Shown here piece by piece: positions 9,036 to 16,716 of a stretch of 64,000 nucleotides of DNA. Under the pieces are notes generated by a model. The model was not told where the DNA came from and did no database searches. It saw nothing but the letters and a program-made list of their open reading frames with translations. The position numbers were made by a program, and so were the translations under genes. Position 1 is the stretch's first letter, and each line of letters opens with the position of its first letter. This DNA is from CAVTWH01 sp963850915 (GTDB taxonomy: Bacteria; Actinomycetota; Actinomycetes; Mycobacteriales; Micromonosporaceae), in assembly GCA_963850915.1 (NCBI GenBank), contig CAWKND010000005.1, forward strand, positions 868,001 to 932,000. Direction: 5' to 3'.

Positions 9036-9165
9036 GATCCTTGCCTCCAGGTTGTGGGGGATTGGCGGGATTACCAGCAATCTAGGCCGGTACCCGCCGA
9101 CCCGCACGCCGGCAGCAGCGCCTTCCACCCTTGCTCGTGCCCTGCCGCTGAAGCCGCTGGCGCGG

Positions 9166-10026
9166 TCAGGAGTGCAGGCCGCGCAGCTTGTCGGGGTTGA
9201 GGACGAGCCGGACCGCGGCCACCCGACCGTCGACCAGATCCAGGCTGACCGCCCCGACTGGTTGTCCCGCAATGGAAGCGAGCAGCCCGGTCGCGCCGTT
9301 GATCTGGCACACGTCGACCTGCATGCCTTGCGTACCCGGCTTGGACAGCACGCCGAGGACCCAGCGGGTCACGTGATCCGCGCCAACCACCGGGCGCCGC
9401 GCAGCGGTGACCTTGCCGCCACCGTCGGACCAGGCGACCACATCCGGCGCCAGCAGCTCCATCATGGCGGCCAGATCACCGCCGGCACACGCCGCGCGGA
9501 AGCGCTCGGCCGCCGCGCGGCGTACCCCGTCGTCGGTGTCGAAGCGCGGCCGGCGGGCGGCAACGTGGGCCCTGGCCCGGGCGGCCGTCTGCCGCACCGA
9601 CGCCTCCGAGCGGTCCACGATGCCGGCGATCTCGGCGTGCGAGTAGCCGAAGACGTCGTGCAGCAGGAAGACGGCGCGCTCGACCGGGGACAGCGTCTCC
9701 AGTACCACCAGCATCGCCATCGAGACCGACTCGGCCATCTCCACCTCCTGGCTGGAGTCCGGCTCGGTGAGCAGCGGCTCGGGCAGCCATGGCCCGACGT
9801 AGGTCTCCCGCCGCGCCCGCGCCGAGGTGAGCTGGTTGAGCGACAGGTTGGTGACGGTACGCACCAGGTATGCCCTCGGGTTGTCGACCTGTGCCGGATC
9901 GACGCCGGACCAGCGCAGCCACGCCTCCTGGACCAGGTCCTCGGCGTCGGCCACGCTGCCGGTCATCCGGTATGCGACATCGAACAGCAGCCGCCGGTGC
10001 GCGCCGAAGATCGCCGTGTCGACCAT
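9166..10026 (-). CDS. sigJ: ECF41-family RNA polymerase sigma factor (SigJ-like)
   Basis: 286-residue extracytoplasmic-function sigma factor. Region 2 is seen in YRMTGSVADAEDLVQEAWLRW and region 4 in LSPVERAVFLLHDVFGYSHA. The signatures of ECF41 are present: WLPEP between the domains, a C-terminal SnoaL/NTF2-like extension with DGGGK, and NPDKL near the end. In ECF41 factors the fused C-terminal domain modulates activity in place of a separate anti-sigma factor. It starts nine bases after the stop of the epimerase gene, so both are one transcription unit, the typical ECF41 neighbourhood (oxidoreductase, epimerase or CMD gene). Confidence 0.92.
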   Translation of the reverse strand: MVDTAIFGAHRRLLFDVAYRMTGSVADAEDLVQEAWLRWSGVDPAQVDNPRAYLVRTVTNLSLNQLTSARARRETYVGPWLPEPLLTEPDSSQEVEMAESVSMAMLVVLETLSPVERAVFLLHDVFGYSHAEIAGIVDRSEASVRQTAARARAHVAARRPRFDTDDGVRRAAAERFRAACAGGDLAAMMELLAPDVVAWSDGGGKVTAARRPVVGADHVTRWVLGVLSKPGTQGMQVDVCQINGATGLLASIAGQPVGAVSLDLVDGRVAAVRLVLNPDKLRGLHS

Positions 10027-10035
10027 GTCCCGACC

Positions 10036-10959
10036 CTAGTCGCGGGTACCGGCGTCGGCGCGCAGCCCGTCGGCGACGGTGGGGTAGGTCGGCTTCCAGC
10101 CCAGCTCGTCCAGGGCCTTGGCGGTGCTGACCCGCAGGCCGATGCTGGCCGCCCGGTGCAGGTACGGGGCGAAGCGCAGCAGCCACAACGGTACGGCGAG
10201 TGGCTTGGGAGTGCGGTACGCCGCCGCGATGGCCCTGATCATCCCGCCGAAGCCGACCTGCGAGTCGTCGGCGATGTTGTACGCGGCGCCCGGCCGCCCC
10301 CACTCGATGGCGGCCAGGACAGCATCGGCCGCGTCCGCGATGTGGATCCACGGCAACACCCGGCCCTGGTCGTCGAAGGTCGGGAACTGGCGCTTGCGCA
10401 GCCCGGCCACGAACGCGTCGTTGGCCGCGCCGCCGTAGAACAGGCCGAACCGCAGGGACACCGCGTCGAGGCCGGGTACCGCCAGCGGCAGCCGCTCCTT
10501 CTCCCGCATGGCCAGCAGGTGCCGGGCGAAGCCGGGACCCGGGTCGGTACCGCCGAACGGGGTGTCCTCGGTGACCACCAGGTCGGCGAAGTCGTGGTAG
10601 CCGTACCCGAAGACGATGTTCTCGCCGACGAACCGGCGCGCGCCCACCAGCTGGGCCGCCTCGAGCAGGTTGGCCGTCCCGGTGATCCGCAGGTCATCCG
10701 TGCCGTACATGGCCTTGTGACTGGTGGGCGGCTTCTTCAGCGCGGTGGCCGCGTGTACGACGACGTCGGCGCGTACCCCCTCGACCGCGCGCAGCAGCCC
10801 GTCCCGGTCGAGCAGATCGGCGCGGACCGCGTTGCCCGTACCCCGGCCGAGCCCGAGTACCCGGTACCCGCCCGCCGTCAGCGTCTGGTCCACCTGCCGG
10901 CCGAACACGCCGCTCGCGCCGGCCAACAGCACTGTCGCTGTTGCTGTATTCGTTGTCAT
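10036..10959 (-). CDS. NAD(P)-dependent epimerase/dehydratase
   Basis: 307-residue short-chain-type (extended SDR) protein. The Rossmann glycine motif is LLAGASGVFGRQV near residue 11, followed by VVHAATALKKP and an atypical active-site region around IVFGYGYHD. It resembles NAD-dependent epimerases and sugar or steroid dehydrogenases; substrate unknown. It is transcribed just ahead of the ECF41 sigma factor and is likely both its operon partner and its regulatory target, by analogy with characterised ECF41 systems. The ATG at 10959 is selected over a GTG at 10995 because the conserved beta strand begins soon after it. Confidence 0.86.
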   Translation of the reverse strand: MTTNTATATVLLAGASGVFGRQVDQTLTAGGYRVLGLGRGTGNAVRADLLDRDGLLRAVEGVRADVVVHAATALKKPPTSHKAMYGTDDLRITGTANLLEAAQLVGARRFVGENIVFGYGYHDFADLVVTEDTPFGGTDPGPGFARHLLAMREKERLPLAVPGLDAVSLRFGLFYGGAANDAFVAGLRKRQFPTFDDQGRVLPWIHIADAADAVLAAIEWGRPGAAYNIADDSQVGFGGMIRAIAAAYRTPKPLAVPLWLLRFAPYLHRAASIGLRVSTAKALDELGWKPTYPTVADGLRADAGTRD

Positions 10960-11036
10960 ACCCAGATGACCGGGTAGCCGCCCGTTCCGTGACACCGACC
11001 GCCGTGACCCCGGTCACCACATGAGAGGGAGCGGCG

Positions 11037-12113
11037 TCAGCGGGCGCGCAGGTACTGGCTCGGGGTGTGCACGTCGCCGCCCAACTCGGCCGCGGCCCGC
11101 CAGGCCCAGTGCGGCTCGCGGAGCAGTTGCCGGCCGAGCAGCACCGCGTCGGCCTGGCCGCCGGTCAGGATCGCCTCCGCCTGGGCCGGCTCGGTGATCA
11201 GCCCGACCGCGCCGGTGGGTACGCCCGCGTGCTCGCGGATCGCGGCGGCGAACGGTACCTGGTAGCCGGGGCCGGCCGAGATGCTCACCGATTCGGCGTT
11301 CCCGCCGGACGAGGTGTCCACCAGGTCCACGCCGCGCGCGGCCAGCTCCTTGGCCAGCCGTACCGTCTCGGCCAGCGTCCAGCCCGGCTCGCCCTCGGGC
11401 AGCCAGTCGGTCGCGGATACCCGGAACAGCACCGGCAGGTGCTCGGGCCACACCGCCCGTACCGCCTCGGTCACCTCGAGTGCCAGCCGGATCCGGTGCT
11501 CGAACGGGCCGCCGTAGGCGTCGGTACGCCGGTTGCTGTGCGGGGAGAGGAACTCGTGCAGCAGGTACCCGTGCGCGCCGTGGATCTCCACCAGCTGGAA
11601 CCCGGCGGCGAGCGCCCGGCGCGCGGCGGCCGCGAAGTCGCCGACCACCTCGTTGATCCCGGCGACGTCCAGCTCCTGCGGCGCGGCGTACGCACCGAAC
11701 GGCACCGGGCTCGGCCCGATGCTGGTCCAGCCCCCGTCGGCCGCCGGGACGCTGCCCTGTCCGCGCCACGGGCTGAAGGTGGAGGCCTTGCGACCGGCGT
11801 GCGCGAGCTGGATGCCGGCGACCGCGCCCTGCTCCCGGACGAAGCCGGCGATGCGCGCCCACGCCTCCTGCTGGGTGGCGTTCCACAGCCCGGTGTCGTG
11901 CGGGCTGATCCGCCCCTCCGGGCTGACCGCGGTCGCCTCGGCGATCACCAGGCCGACCCCGCCGGCCGCCCGGGAACCGAGGTGCGCCAGGTGCCAGTCG
12001 GTGGGCGCGCCGGTGAGCGGTCCGTCCGGCGCCGCCGAGTACTGGCACATCGGTGCCATCCAGACCCGGTTGGGGATGGTCAGTTCGCGCAGGGTGAGCG
12101 GGGTCAAGAGCAT
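11037..12113 (-). CDS. NADH:flavin oxidoreductase, Old Yellow Enzyme (NamA/YqjM-type)
   Basis: 358-residue FMN enzyme that reduces activated C=C bonds using NAD(P)H. Visible hallmarks are the early WMAPMCQYS with the Cys that tunes flavin potential in YqjM-type enzymes, AGIQLAHAGRKA, the substrate-binding HGAH in VEIHGAHGYLLHEF, SNRRTDAYGG, and the C-terminal LLGRQLLREPHW. Length matches the family. The ATG at 12113 begins MLLTPLTLRELTIPNR as expected. It appears monocistronic. Confidence 0.95.
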   Translation of the reverse strand: MLLTPLTLRELTIPNRVWMAPMCQYSAAPDGPLTGAPTDWHLAHLGSRAAGGVGLVIAEATAVSPEGRISPHDTGLWNATQQEAWARIAGFVREQGAVAGIQLAHAGRKASTFSPWRGQGSVPAADGGWTSIGPSPVPFGAYAAPQELDVAGINEVVGDFAAAARRALAAGFQLVEIHGAHGYLLHEFLSPHSNRRTDAYGGPFEHRIRLALEVTEAVRAVWPEHLPVLFRVSATDWLPEGEPGWTLAETVRLAKELAARGVDLVDTSSGGNAESVSISAGPGYQVPFAAAIREHAGVPTGAVGLITEPAQAEAILTGGQADAVLLGRQLLREPHWAWRAAAELGGDVHTPSQYLRAR

Positions 12114-12196
12114 CAGTGGGTACCTCCTCCGTCGGCAACCCGCGCGGCCCGGTCCGTCTTCCCGATGTGGCCCGGCTCACCCGACGGCTCGTGCCC

Positions 12197-12256
12197 GGTC
12201 AGCCGGCCAGCGCGTCGGCCCGTTGCCGGGTCAGCCGGTCGGCGCGTCGGCCTGTT
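12197..12256. repeat. Imperfect 28-bp direct repeat, 32-bp period
   Basis: GGTCAGCCGGCCAGCGCGTC... at 12197-12224 recurs at 12229-12256 with three mismatches, and a shorter third echo (GGTCAGCCAGCGGGCGCG) runs into the 3' end of the next gene at about 12263. It lies between the Old Yellow Enzyme start and the phosphotransferase stop. Confidence 0.75.
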
Positions 12257-12265
12257 TCTGCCTGG

Positions 12266-12958
12266 TCAGCCAGCGGGCGCGAGCTGGGTAACGACCTCGG
12301 CCGCGGCGCCCAGATTGGCGATCTCCGAGCCGGTGAGCATCTGGTCCTCGCGGCGCTTACCGATCGCCCGGTCCAGCATGGTGAGCGGGCGCCCTCCCGC
12401 CAGTTTCAGGAACACCGCGACGAATTCGCGTACCGGCTCGCGCAGCGCCTCGACCGGGCCGACCACCAGCTCGGCCAGGATCAGCGCGGATACGGCGACG
12501 TCGTAGTCGGCCGGTCCGGTGGTCGCGTTGTGCCAGTCGATGACCACCGGGCCCCGGCTGGTGAGCAGCACGTTCTCCGGGTGCAGGTCGAGGTGCAGCA
12601 CCGTGTCCCCAGCCGGTTCCGAGGGGCGGAGCGGCGGGAGGGCGTGCAGGGCGTGGTGCAGGTCGGCGAGGAGCTTCGCGCCGGCCGGAAAGGTTAGCTC
12701 GCCGGCGAGCAGCGCCTGCGCCATGGTGCCGCCGTCCAGCCGCTGCATGACCAGGTCGGGGCCGGCCGCGTGGTACACGGTGGGTACCGGGTAGCCGTGG
12801 CTTGCCAGGTACGCCATCACTTCCGCCTCGGGTACCGCGTCCGCTCCGTGCCGGTAGCGGCGCAGTACCCGGTCGGCGTCGAGGGCGTACACGTCGGCTT
12901 CCCGGCCGGTACCGAGCAGGGGCAGAGCCGTTACGTCGACGGGGATGGCGTCGGTCAC
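12266..12958 (-). CDS. Aminoglycoside phosphotransferase-like kinase
   Basis: 230-residue kinase-fold protein. A short N-lobe (LLGTGREADVYALD) is followed by the catalytic loop VLHLDLHPENVLL and the metal-binding VVIDWHNATTG, the usual APH/ChoK arrangement. Such proteins phosphorylate small molecules such as aminoglycosides, macrolides or metabolites; the substrate cannot be inferred. The GTG at 12958 starts VTDAIPVDV. It is divergent from the HelD-like gene with 126 bases between them, which might reflect shared response to an antibiotic, but this is speculation. Confidence 0.85.
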   Translation of the reverse strand: MTDAIPVDVTALPLLGTGREADVYALDADRVLRRYRHGADAVPEAEVMAYLASHGYPVPTVYHAAGPDLVMQRLDGGTMAQALLAGELTFPAGAKLLADLHHALHALPPLRPSEPAGDTVLHLDLHPENVLLTSRGPVVIDWHNATTGPADYDVAVSALILAELVVGPVEALREPVREFVAVFLKLAGGRPLTMLDRAIGKRREDQMLTGSEIANLGAAAEVVTQLAPAG

Positions 12959-13084
12959 CCGGCGACGGTATCGGATACCCGGCTGGCGCATTCGCCCGCG
13001 CGGGTCTTCTGTGCGGTACCCGGCCCCACTTAGAGTCGATCTGGGCCGTCCCCCGGTCGCGGTAACCCATGGCTGGAGGTGTGC

Positions 13085-15277
13085 GTGGACGTTTCCGAAC
13101 TCGCCGCTGAGCAGTCGTACTTCGACAACGCCGAGGTTTGGCGGCGCAAGAGTGAGCTGGATGCCGCCGACGCGGTACGGGCCGCCGCACACCCGGGCGC
13201 CGCCGCGCGCATCGCCAAACTGCTGCGCCGCAAGGTACGCGAGCCGGGCGACGGTATCGAGCAGGTGGCCGTCGGCCGGATGGACCTGGACGACGGCGAG
13301 GTCTACTACGTCGGCCGGCAACTGATCACCGACGGGCAGCGCGAGGCGCTGGTGATCAGCTGGACCAGCGAGATGGGCCGGCGCTACTACGTCGACCCGG
13401 CCGACCCGAAGGGGGTACGCCGCAAGCGCGAGTTCCAGTGCGCCGGCAACACCATCCGCAGCTACGCCGACGTGCTGTTCGACGCGCTGATCCAGGAGCT
13501 GCTGAACGACAGCCCGTCGGCCGAGTTCACCGACGCGCTCCTGGCCGAGCTGGAGCGCGACCGGGGACCGGAGCTGCGCGACATCGTGGCCACCATCCAC
13601 GCCACCCAGTACGAGCTGATCAGCGCGCCGCTGGACGAGGTACTGGTGGTGGACGGCGGGCCGGGAACCGGCAAGACGGTGGTCGCGCTGCACCGTATCG
13701 CCTGGCTGCTGGCCAACCACCCCGACCGGCTCACTCCCGAGCAGGTACTGGTGGTCGGCCCCAACCCCACCTTCGTCAGCTACACCGAGCTGGTACTGCC
13801 CAGCCTCGGTACGGTCACCGTGAACCAACTGGACATCGGCGCACTGGCCCCGGAGGTCAAGCGCGGCCGGCCCGAGCCCGATGAGCTGGCCCGCCTCAAG
13901 GGCGACGCGCGCATGGGCGGCCTGCTCACCCGGGCACTCGACGCGCGCATCGGCGCACCGGAGGCGACCGAGCGGCTCGCCGTCGGCAGCGGCTACCTGA
14001 TCCTCCCCGGCGACGAGTTGTCCCAGGCACTGGCCGGCGCCCGGATGGCCGACCTGCCGTACGCCCAGCGCCGCGAGCGGCTGCGCGAGGCACTGCGCGC
14101 CCTGGTCGAGGTACGCCTCGGTACCGGCATGCCGGCCGGTCGCATCGCCAGCCTGGACAACCTGCTGGCCCGGCTGTGGCCGCCGCTGAGCCCGAGCGCG
14201 CTGGTCGCCGAGCTGTTCAACTCGCGGCGCCGGCTGGCCGCCGCCGGCGCCGGCCACTTCACCGATCTGGAGTTGGCGGCGCTGCACCGCCGGGCGGCTG
14301 ACCGGATCTCCCAGGAGGTGTGGAGCGCCGCCGACCTGGCCCTGCTCGACGAGGCCGACTGGCTGATCAACGGCCGGCCCACGGTCACCTACGCGCACAT
14401 CGCCGTCGACGAGGTACAGGACCTGTCCCCGATGCAGCTGCGCTCGGTGGCCCGGCGCTGCTCGACCGGGTCGCTGACCATCGCCGGTGACCTGGCCCAG
14501 GCGACCGGACCGGCCGCCGCCCACAGCTGGGCGGAGGTACTGGAGCACCTGCCGGCGCGTACCCCCGCCCGGGTGGTACCGCTGCGCTACGGCTACCGGG
14601 TACCCCGCGAGGTATACGAGTTCGCCGCCCAACTGCTGCCGATCGTGGCACCCGACGGGATCGCGCCGGTACCCATCCGCTCCGGCCCGGCCGGCCCGCG
14701 CATCCACCAGGTCGACGTCGACACCCGCATCCCCGAGGTGATCCGGGTGGCCCGCGAACACGCCGACGCCGGCCGGTTCGTCGGGGTGATCTGCCCGCCC
14801 GAGCACCACGACGCGCTCGCCGCCGCGCTCGACGCCAGCCTGATCAGCTGGCAGGACGCCGACAACGGCCAGCTCGGTACCCGGGTCAACCTGGTCAGCC
14901 CGCGCGCCGCGAAGGGCCTGGAGTTCGACGCGGTGGTGGTGGTCGAGCCGGCCGACATCGTCGCCGGCGACCGGGACGGCCACCGGCTGCTCTACGTGGC
15001 GTTCACCCGGACCACCCGGTACCTCGACGTGGTGTGCGTCGGGGAGGCGCTGCCGCTCAGCGCGCCCGCGCCGGTCGCGACGCCCGTGGTACCCGCGCCC
15101 CGACCGTCGGGGGAGACGTTGGCGGCCTTCGGGCGGGAGGTCGCCGAGGCGATCCGCCGGGCGTACCCGCCCGAGCTGTGGCTGGCCATCCTGCAGGCAG
15201 CCGCCGACGAACTGGACAACACCGACGCGGGTACCGGCCGGCACGCCGCCGCGCCACCGGCCCAGCGCACCCGTTGA
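13085..15277 (+). CDS. HelD/HelR-like RNA polymerase recycling helicase (UvrD-type ATPase)
   Basis: 730-residue superfamily 1 ATPase. Walker A GGPGTGKT lies near residue 192, a Walker B-like DEVQDLSPMQLR near 443, and the late helicase motif with AAKGLEFDAVVVVEP near 615, preceded by an N-terminal coiled region (EQSYFDNAEVWRRKSELDAA). This matches HelD, which binds RNA polymerase and dissociates stalled complexes; actinobacterial HelR proteins can also displace rifamycins. GTG at 13085 is preferred over GTG at 13079 because GGAGG (13075-13079) lies five bases upstream of it. No obvious rifamycin-associated inverted repeat was seen upstream. Confidence 0.9.
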   Translation: MDVSELAAEQSYFDNAEVWRRKSELDAADAVRAAAHPGAAARIAKLLRRKVREPGDGIEQVAVGRMDLDDGEVYYVGRQLITDGQREALVISWTSEMGRRYYVDPADPKGVRRKREFQCAGNTIRSYADVLFDALIQELLNDSPSAEFTDALLAELERDRGPELRDIVATIHATQYELISAPLDEVLVVDGGPGTGKTVVALHRIAWLLANHPDRLTPEQVLVVGPNPTFVSYTELVLPSLGTVTVNQLDIGALAPEVKRGRPEPDELARLKGDARMGGLLTRALDARIGAPEATERLAVGSGYLILPGDELSQALAGARMADLPYAQRRERLREALRALVEVRLGTGMPAGRIASLDNLLARLWPPLSPSALVAELFNSRRRLAAAGAGHFTDLELAALHRRAADRISQEVWSAADLALLDEADWLINGRPTVTYAHIAVDEVQDLSPMQLRSVARRCSTGSLTIAGDLAQATGPAAAHSWAEVLEHLPARTPARVVPLRYGYRVPREVYEFAAQLLPIVAPDGIAPVPIRSGPAGPRIHQVDVDTRIPEVIRVAREHADAGRFVGVICPPEHHDALAAALDASLISWQDADNGQLGTRVNLVSPRAAKGLEFDAVVVVEPADIVAGDRDGHRLLYVAFTRTTRYLDVVCVGEALPLSAPAPVATPVVPAPRPSGETLAAFGREVAEAIRRAYPPELWLAILQAAADELDNTDAGTGRHAAAPPAQRTR

Positions 15278-15285
15278 CCGGCTGG

Positions 15286-15678
15286 CTACCGGCGGATGGC
15301 GTCGGAGTTGAGTACGTCACCGACGTACGCCTGCACGATCGCGTCCCGGACGCCGGCCTTGGTCGCCCGCCCGACGAGCGTGACGCCGAGGTCGCCGGCG
15401 AGCTGCTTCAGGCCGGGCAGCAGGAGACCCAGGCCGTCGACGTAGCGGGTGGCGTCCGCCCGGGTGGTGAAGCCGCCCAGCGCCTGCCGCACCTCGGCAG
15501 CATCCACAGTGGACACGGCCTTGGTCCGGCCGCTCGGCACCCGCCGGCCCCCCTTCGGGACGACCTCCAGCTTGGCTGTGCCGGCGGCCAGGTCGTCGAG
15601 CTGATCGGCGGGCAGCGTCTTCAGAAACGCGGCGACACTGATCAGGACATCGGCGGAGAGCGTGGCGACATCGGACAT
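15286..15678 (-). CDS. ParA-associated protein of unknown function
   Basis: 130-residue soluble protein encoded 38 bases downstream of a ParA gene and probably in its operon; AAGGAG precedes the ATG at 15678. The N-terminal third is helical and acidic (VLISVAAFLKTLPADQLDDLA), the centre has a basic patch (PKGGRRVPSGRTKA), and the C-terminal part suggests a small helical fold. No ParB signature was found. By position it may be the adaptor or cargo-binding partner of the ParA ATPase, but this is inference. Confidence 0.75.
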   Translation of the reverse strand: MSDVATLSADVLISVAAFLKTLPADQLDDLAAGTAKLEVVPKGGRRVPSGRTKAVSTVDAAEVRQALGGFTTRADATRYVDGLGLLLPGLKQLAGDLGVTLVGRATKAGVRDAIVQAYVGDVLNSDAIRR

Positions 15679-15716
15679 CGTGGAACTCCTTGGCAGCGCG
15701 AGAAAGTGGGCCGGGC

Positions 15717-16604
15717 TCAGCGCTGCCGGGCGAGGAACTCGCTGGCCAGCTGATCGAGTTCGTACTGTATATCCGCGCTCTTTCCCGGGTCGAGGACCGC
15801 CGGCAGCCCCTCCTGCGCGGTCAGCGAGAAGACCCGCTTGTTCTCCCGGATCATCGCGTCGAAGTACGGCACCTCGATGCGGTCCATCCGTTCCACGTTC
15901 GGGCGCAGCACGCTGGTCAGCTCCTGGTTGTTGCGCTGCACCATCGTGAAGACCACGCCCAGGATGGCCGGATTGATCTCGTTGCCGCCGGCGTGCCCGT
16001 TGTAGGTGGTGACCAGTGTCGTGAGGCTGCGGCGCAGGTAGTCGATGCCGAGCGTGGACAGGTAGTCCGGCCGGGACGGGACCACCACCCATTCGCTGGC
16101 GACCAGGGCCGTCTTGGTGATGGTGCCGAAGTTGGGCGGGCAGTCGATGAGAATGGTGTCGTACCCGGTCAGCTCCGCCAGCCCTACCGCTAGCCGCCGG
16201 TGTATCCGCAGGTAGGCCGCGCTGTCCCCGCCGTGCAGCCCGGTGAGGGCAGCGCCCAGCTCGGTATCGGCGTCGATCAGCCCGAGGTGCGAGGCGAGCA
16301 GATCCAGCTGCCCGCCGTAGGAGGCGAGGTGCTTGTTCACGATCGGCGGGGTACTCAGCAGGTCGGCCAGGCGAACCGCCGCCCCGGTACCAGCCGTCTC
16401 GTACCACCGTTTGATGGTTCTGTTGGCAGCCAGCTGCTCGTCCCAGTCGGTGGGGGAGTAGAGCGAGAAGGTGAGGCTGGCCTGCGGGTCCAGGTCGATG
16501 AGCAGCACCCGCTGGCCCCGGGTGGCCAGCGCCGCGCCGAGGTTGGCGGTGACCGTGGTCTTGCCGACCCCGCCCTTGTAGTTGATCACTGAAACGACGG
16601 CCAT
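15717..16604 (-). CDS. ParA/MinD-family ATPase (orphan ParA)
   Basis: 295-residue deviant Walker ATPase. The start VINYKGGVGKTTVTANLGAA is the ParA-type P-loop with the signature lysine, followed by VLLIDLDPQASLTFSLY and ILIDCPPNFGTITKTA. These proteins form ATP-dependent gradients on the nucleoid to position plasmids, chromosomes or large complexes. No parB gene or parS-like site is adjacent, so this is not the chromosomal parAB locus; it may position another cargo with the 130-residue protein encoded next. The window shows no plasmid features. Confidence 0.92.
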   Translation of the reverse strand: MAVVSVINYKGGVGKTTVTANLGAALATRGQRVLLIDLDPQASLTFSLYSPTDWDEQLAANRTIKRWYETAGTGAAVRLADLLSTPPIVNKHLASYGGQLDLLASHLGLIDADTELGAALTGLHGGDSAAYLRIHRRLAVGLAELTGYDTILIDCPPNFGTITKTALVASEWVVVPSRPDYLSTLGIDYLRRSLTTLVTTYNGHAGGNEINPAILGVVFTMVQRNNQELTSVLRPNVERMDRIEVPYFDAMIRENKRVFSLTAQEGLPAVLDPGKSADIQYELDQLASEFLARQR

Positions 16605-16668
16605 GCCGCCAGTGTGGCAAGCGTGCGGCCCCGACGGGAGGTACGAACGGTCGGCGGTTGAACGCGGA

Positions 16669-16701
16669 CCGGCCCGCCGCGCGTGACGCGCGACGGGCCG
16701 G
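16669..16701 (-). terminator. Hairpin terminator after pgi
   Basis: Two 16-base arms (CCGGCCCGCCGCGCGT and ACGCGCGACGGGCCGG) with one mismatch, lying 15 bases beyond the pgi stop codon on the minus strand. It probably ends the gnd-pgi transcript. Confidence 0.7.
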
Positions 16702-16716
16702 TGCGGAGATCGCGGG

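Noticed and set aside
8944..10977. 677-codon open frame on the plus strand
   Set aside because: Covers the sigma factor and epimerase genes antisense; composition is His/Gln/Arg-rich and no domain is seen.
13030..13084. Possible rifamycin-associated element before the HelD-like gene
   Set aside because: No inverted repeat resembling the known element was found in the 126-base gap.
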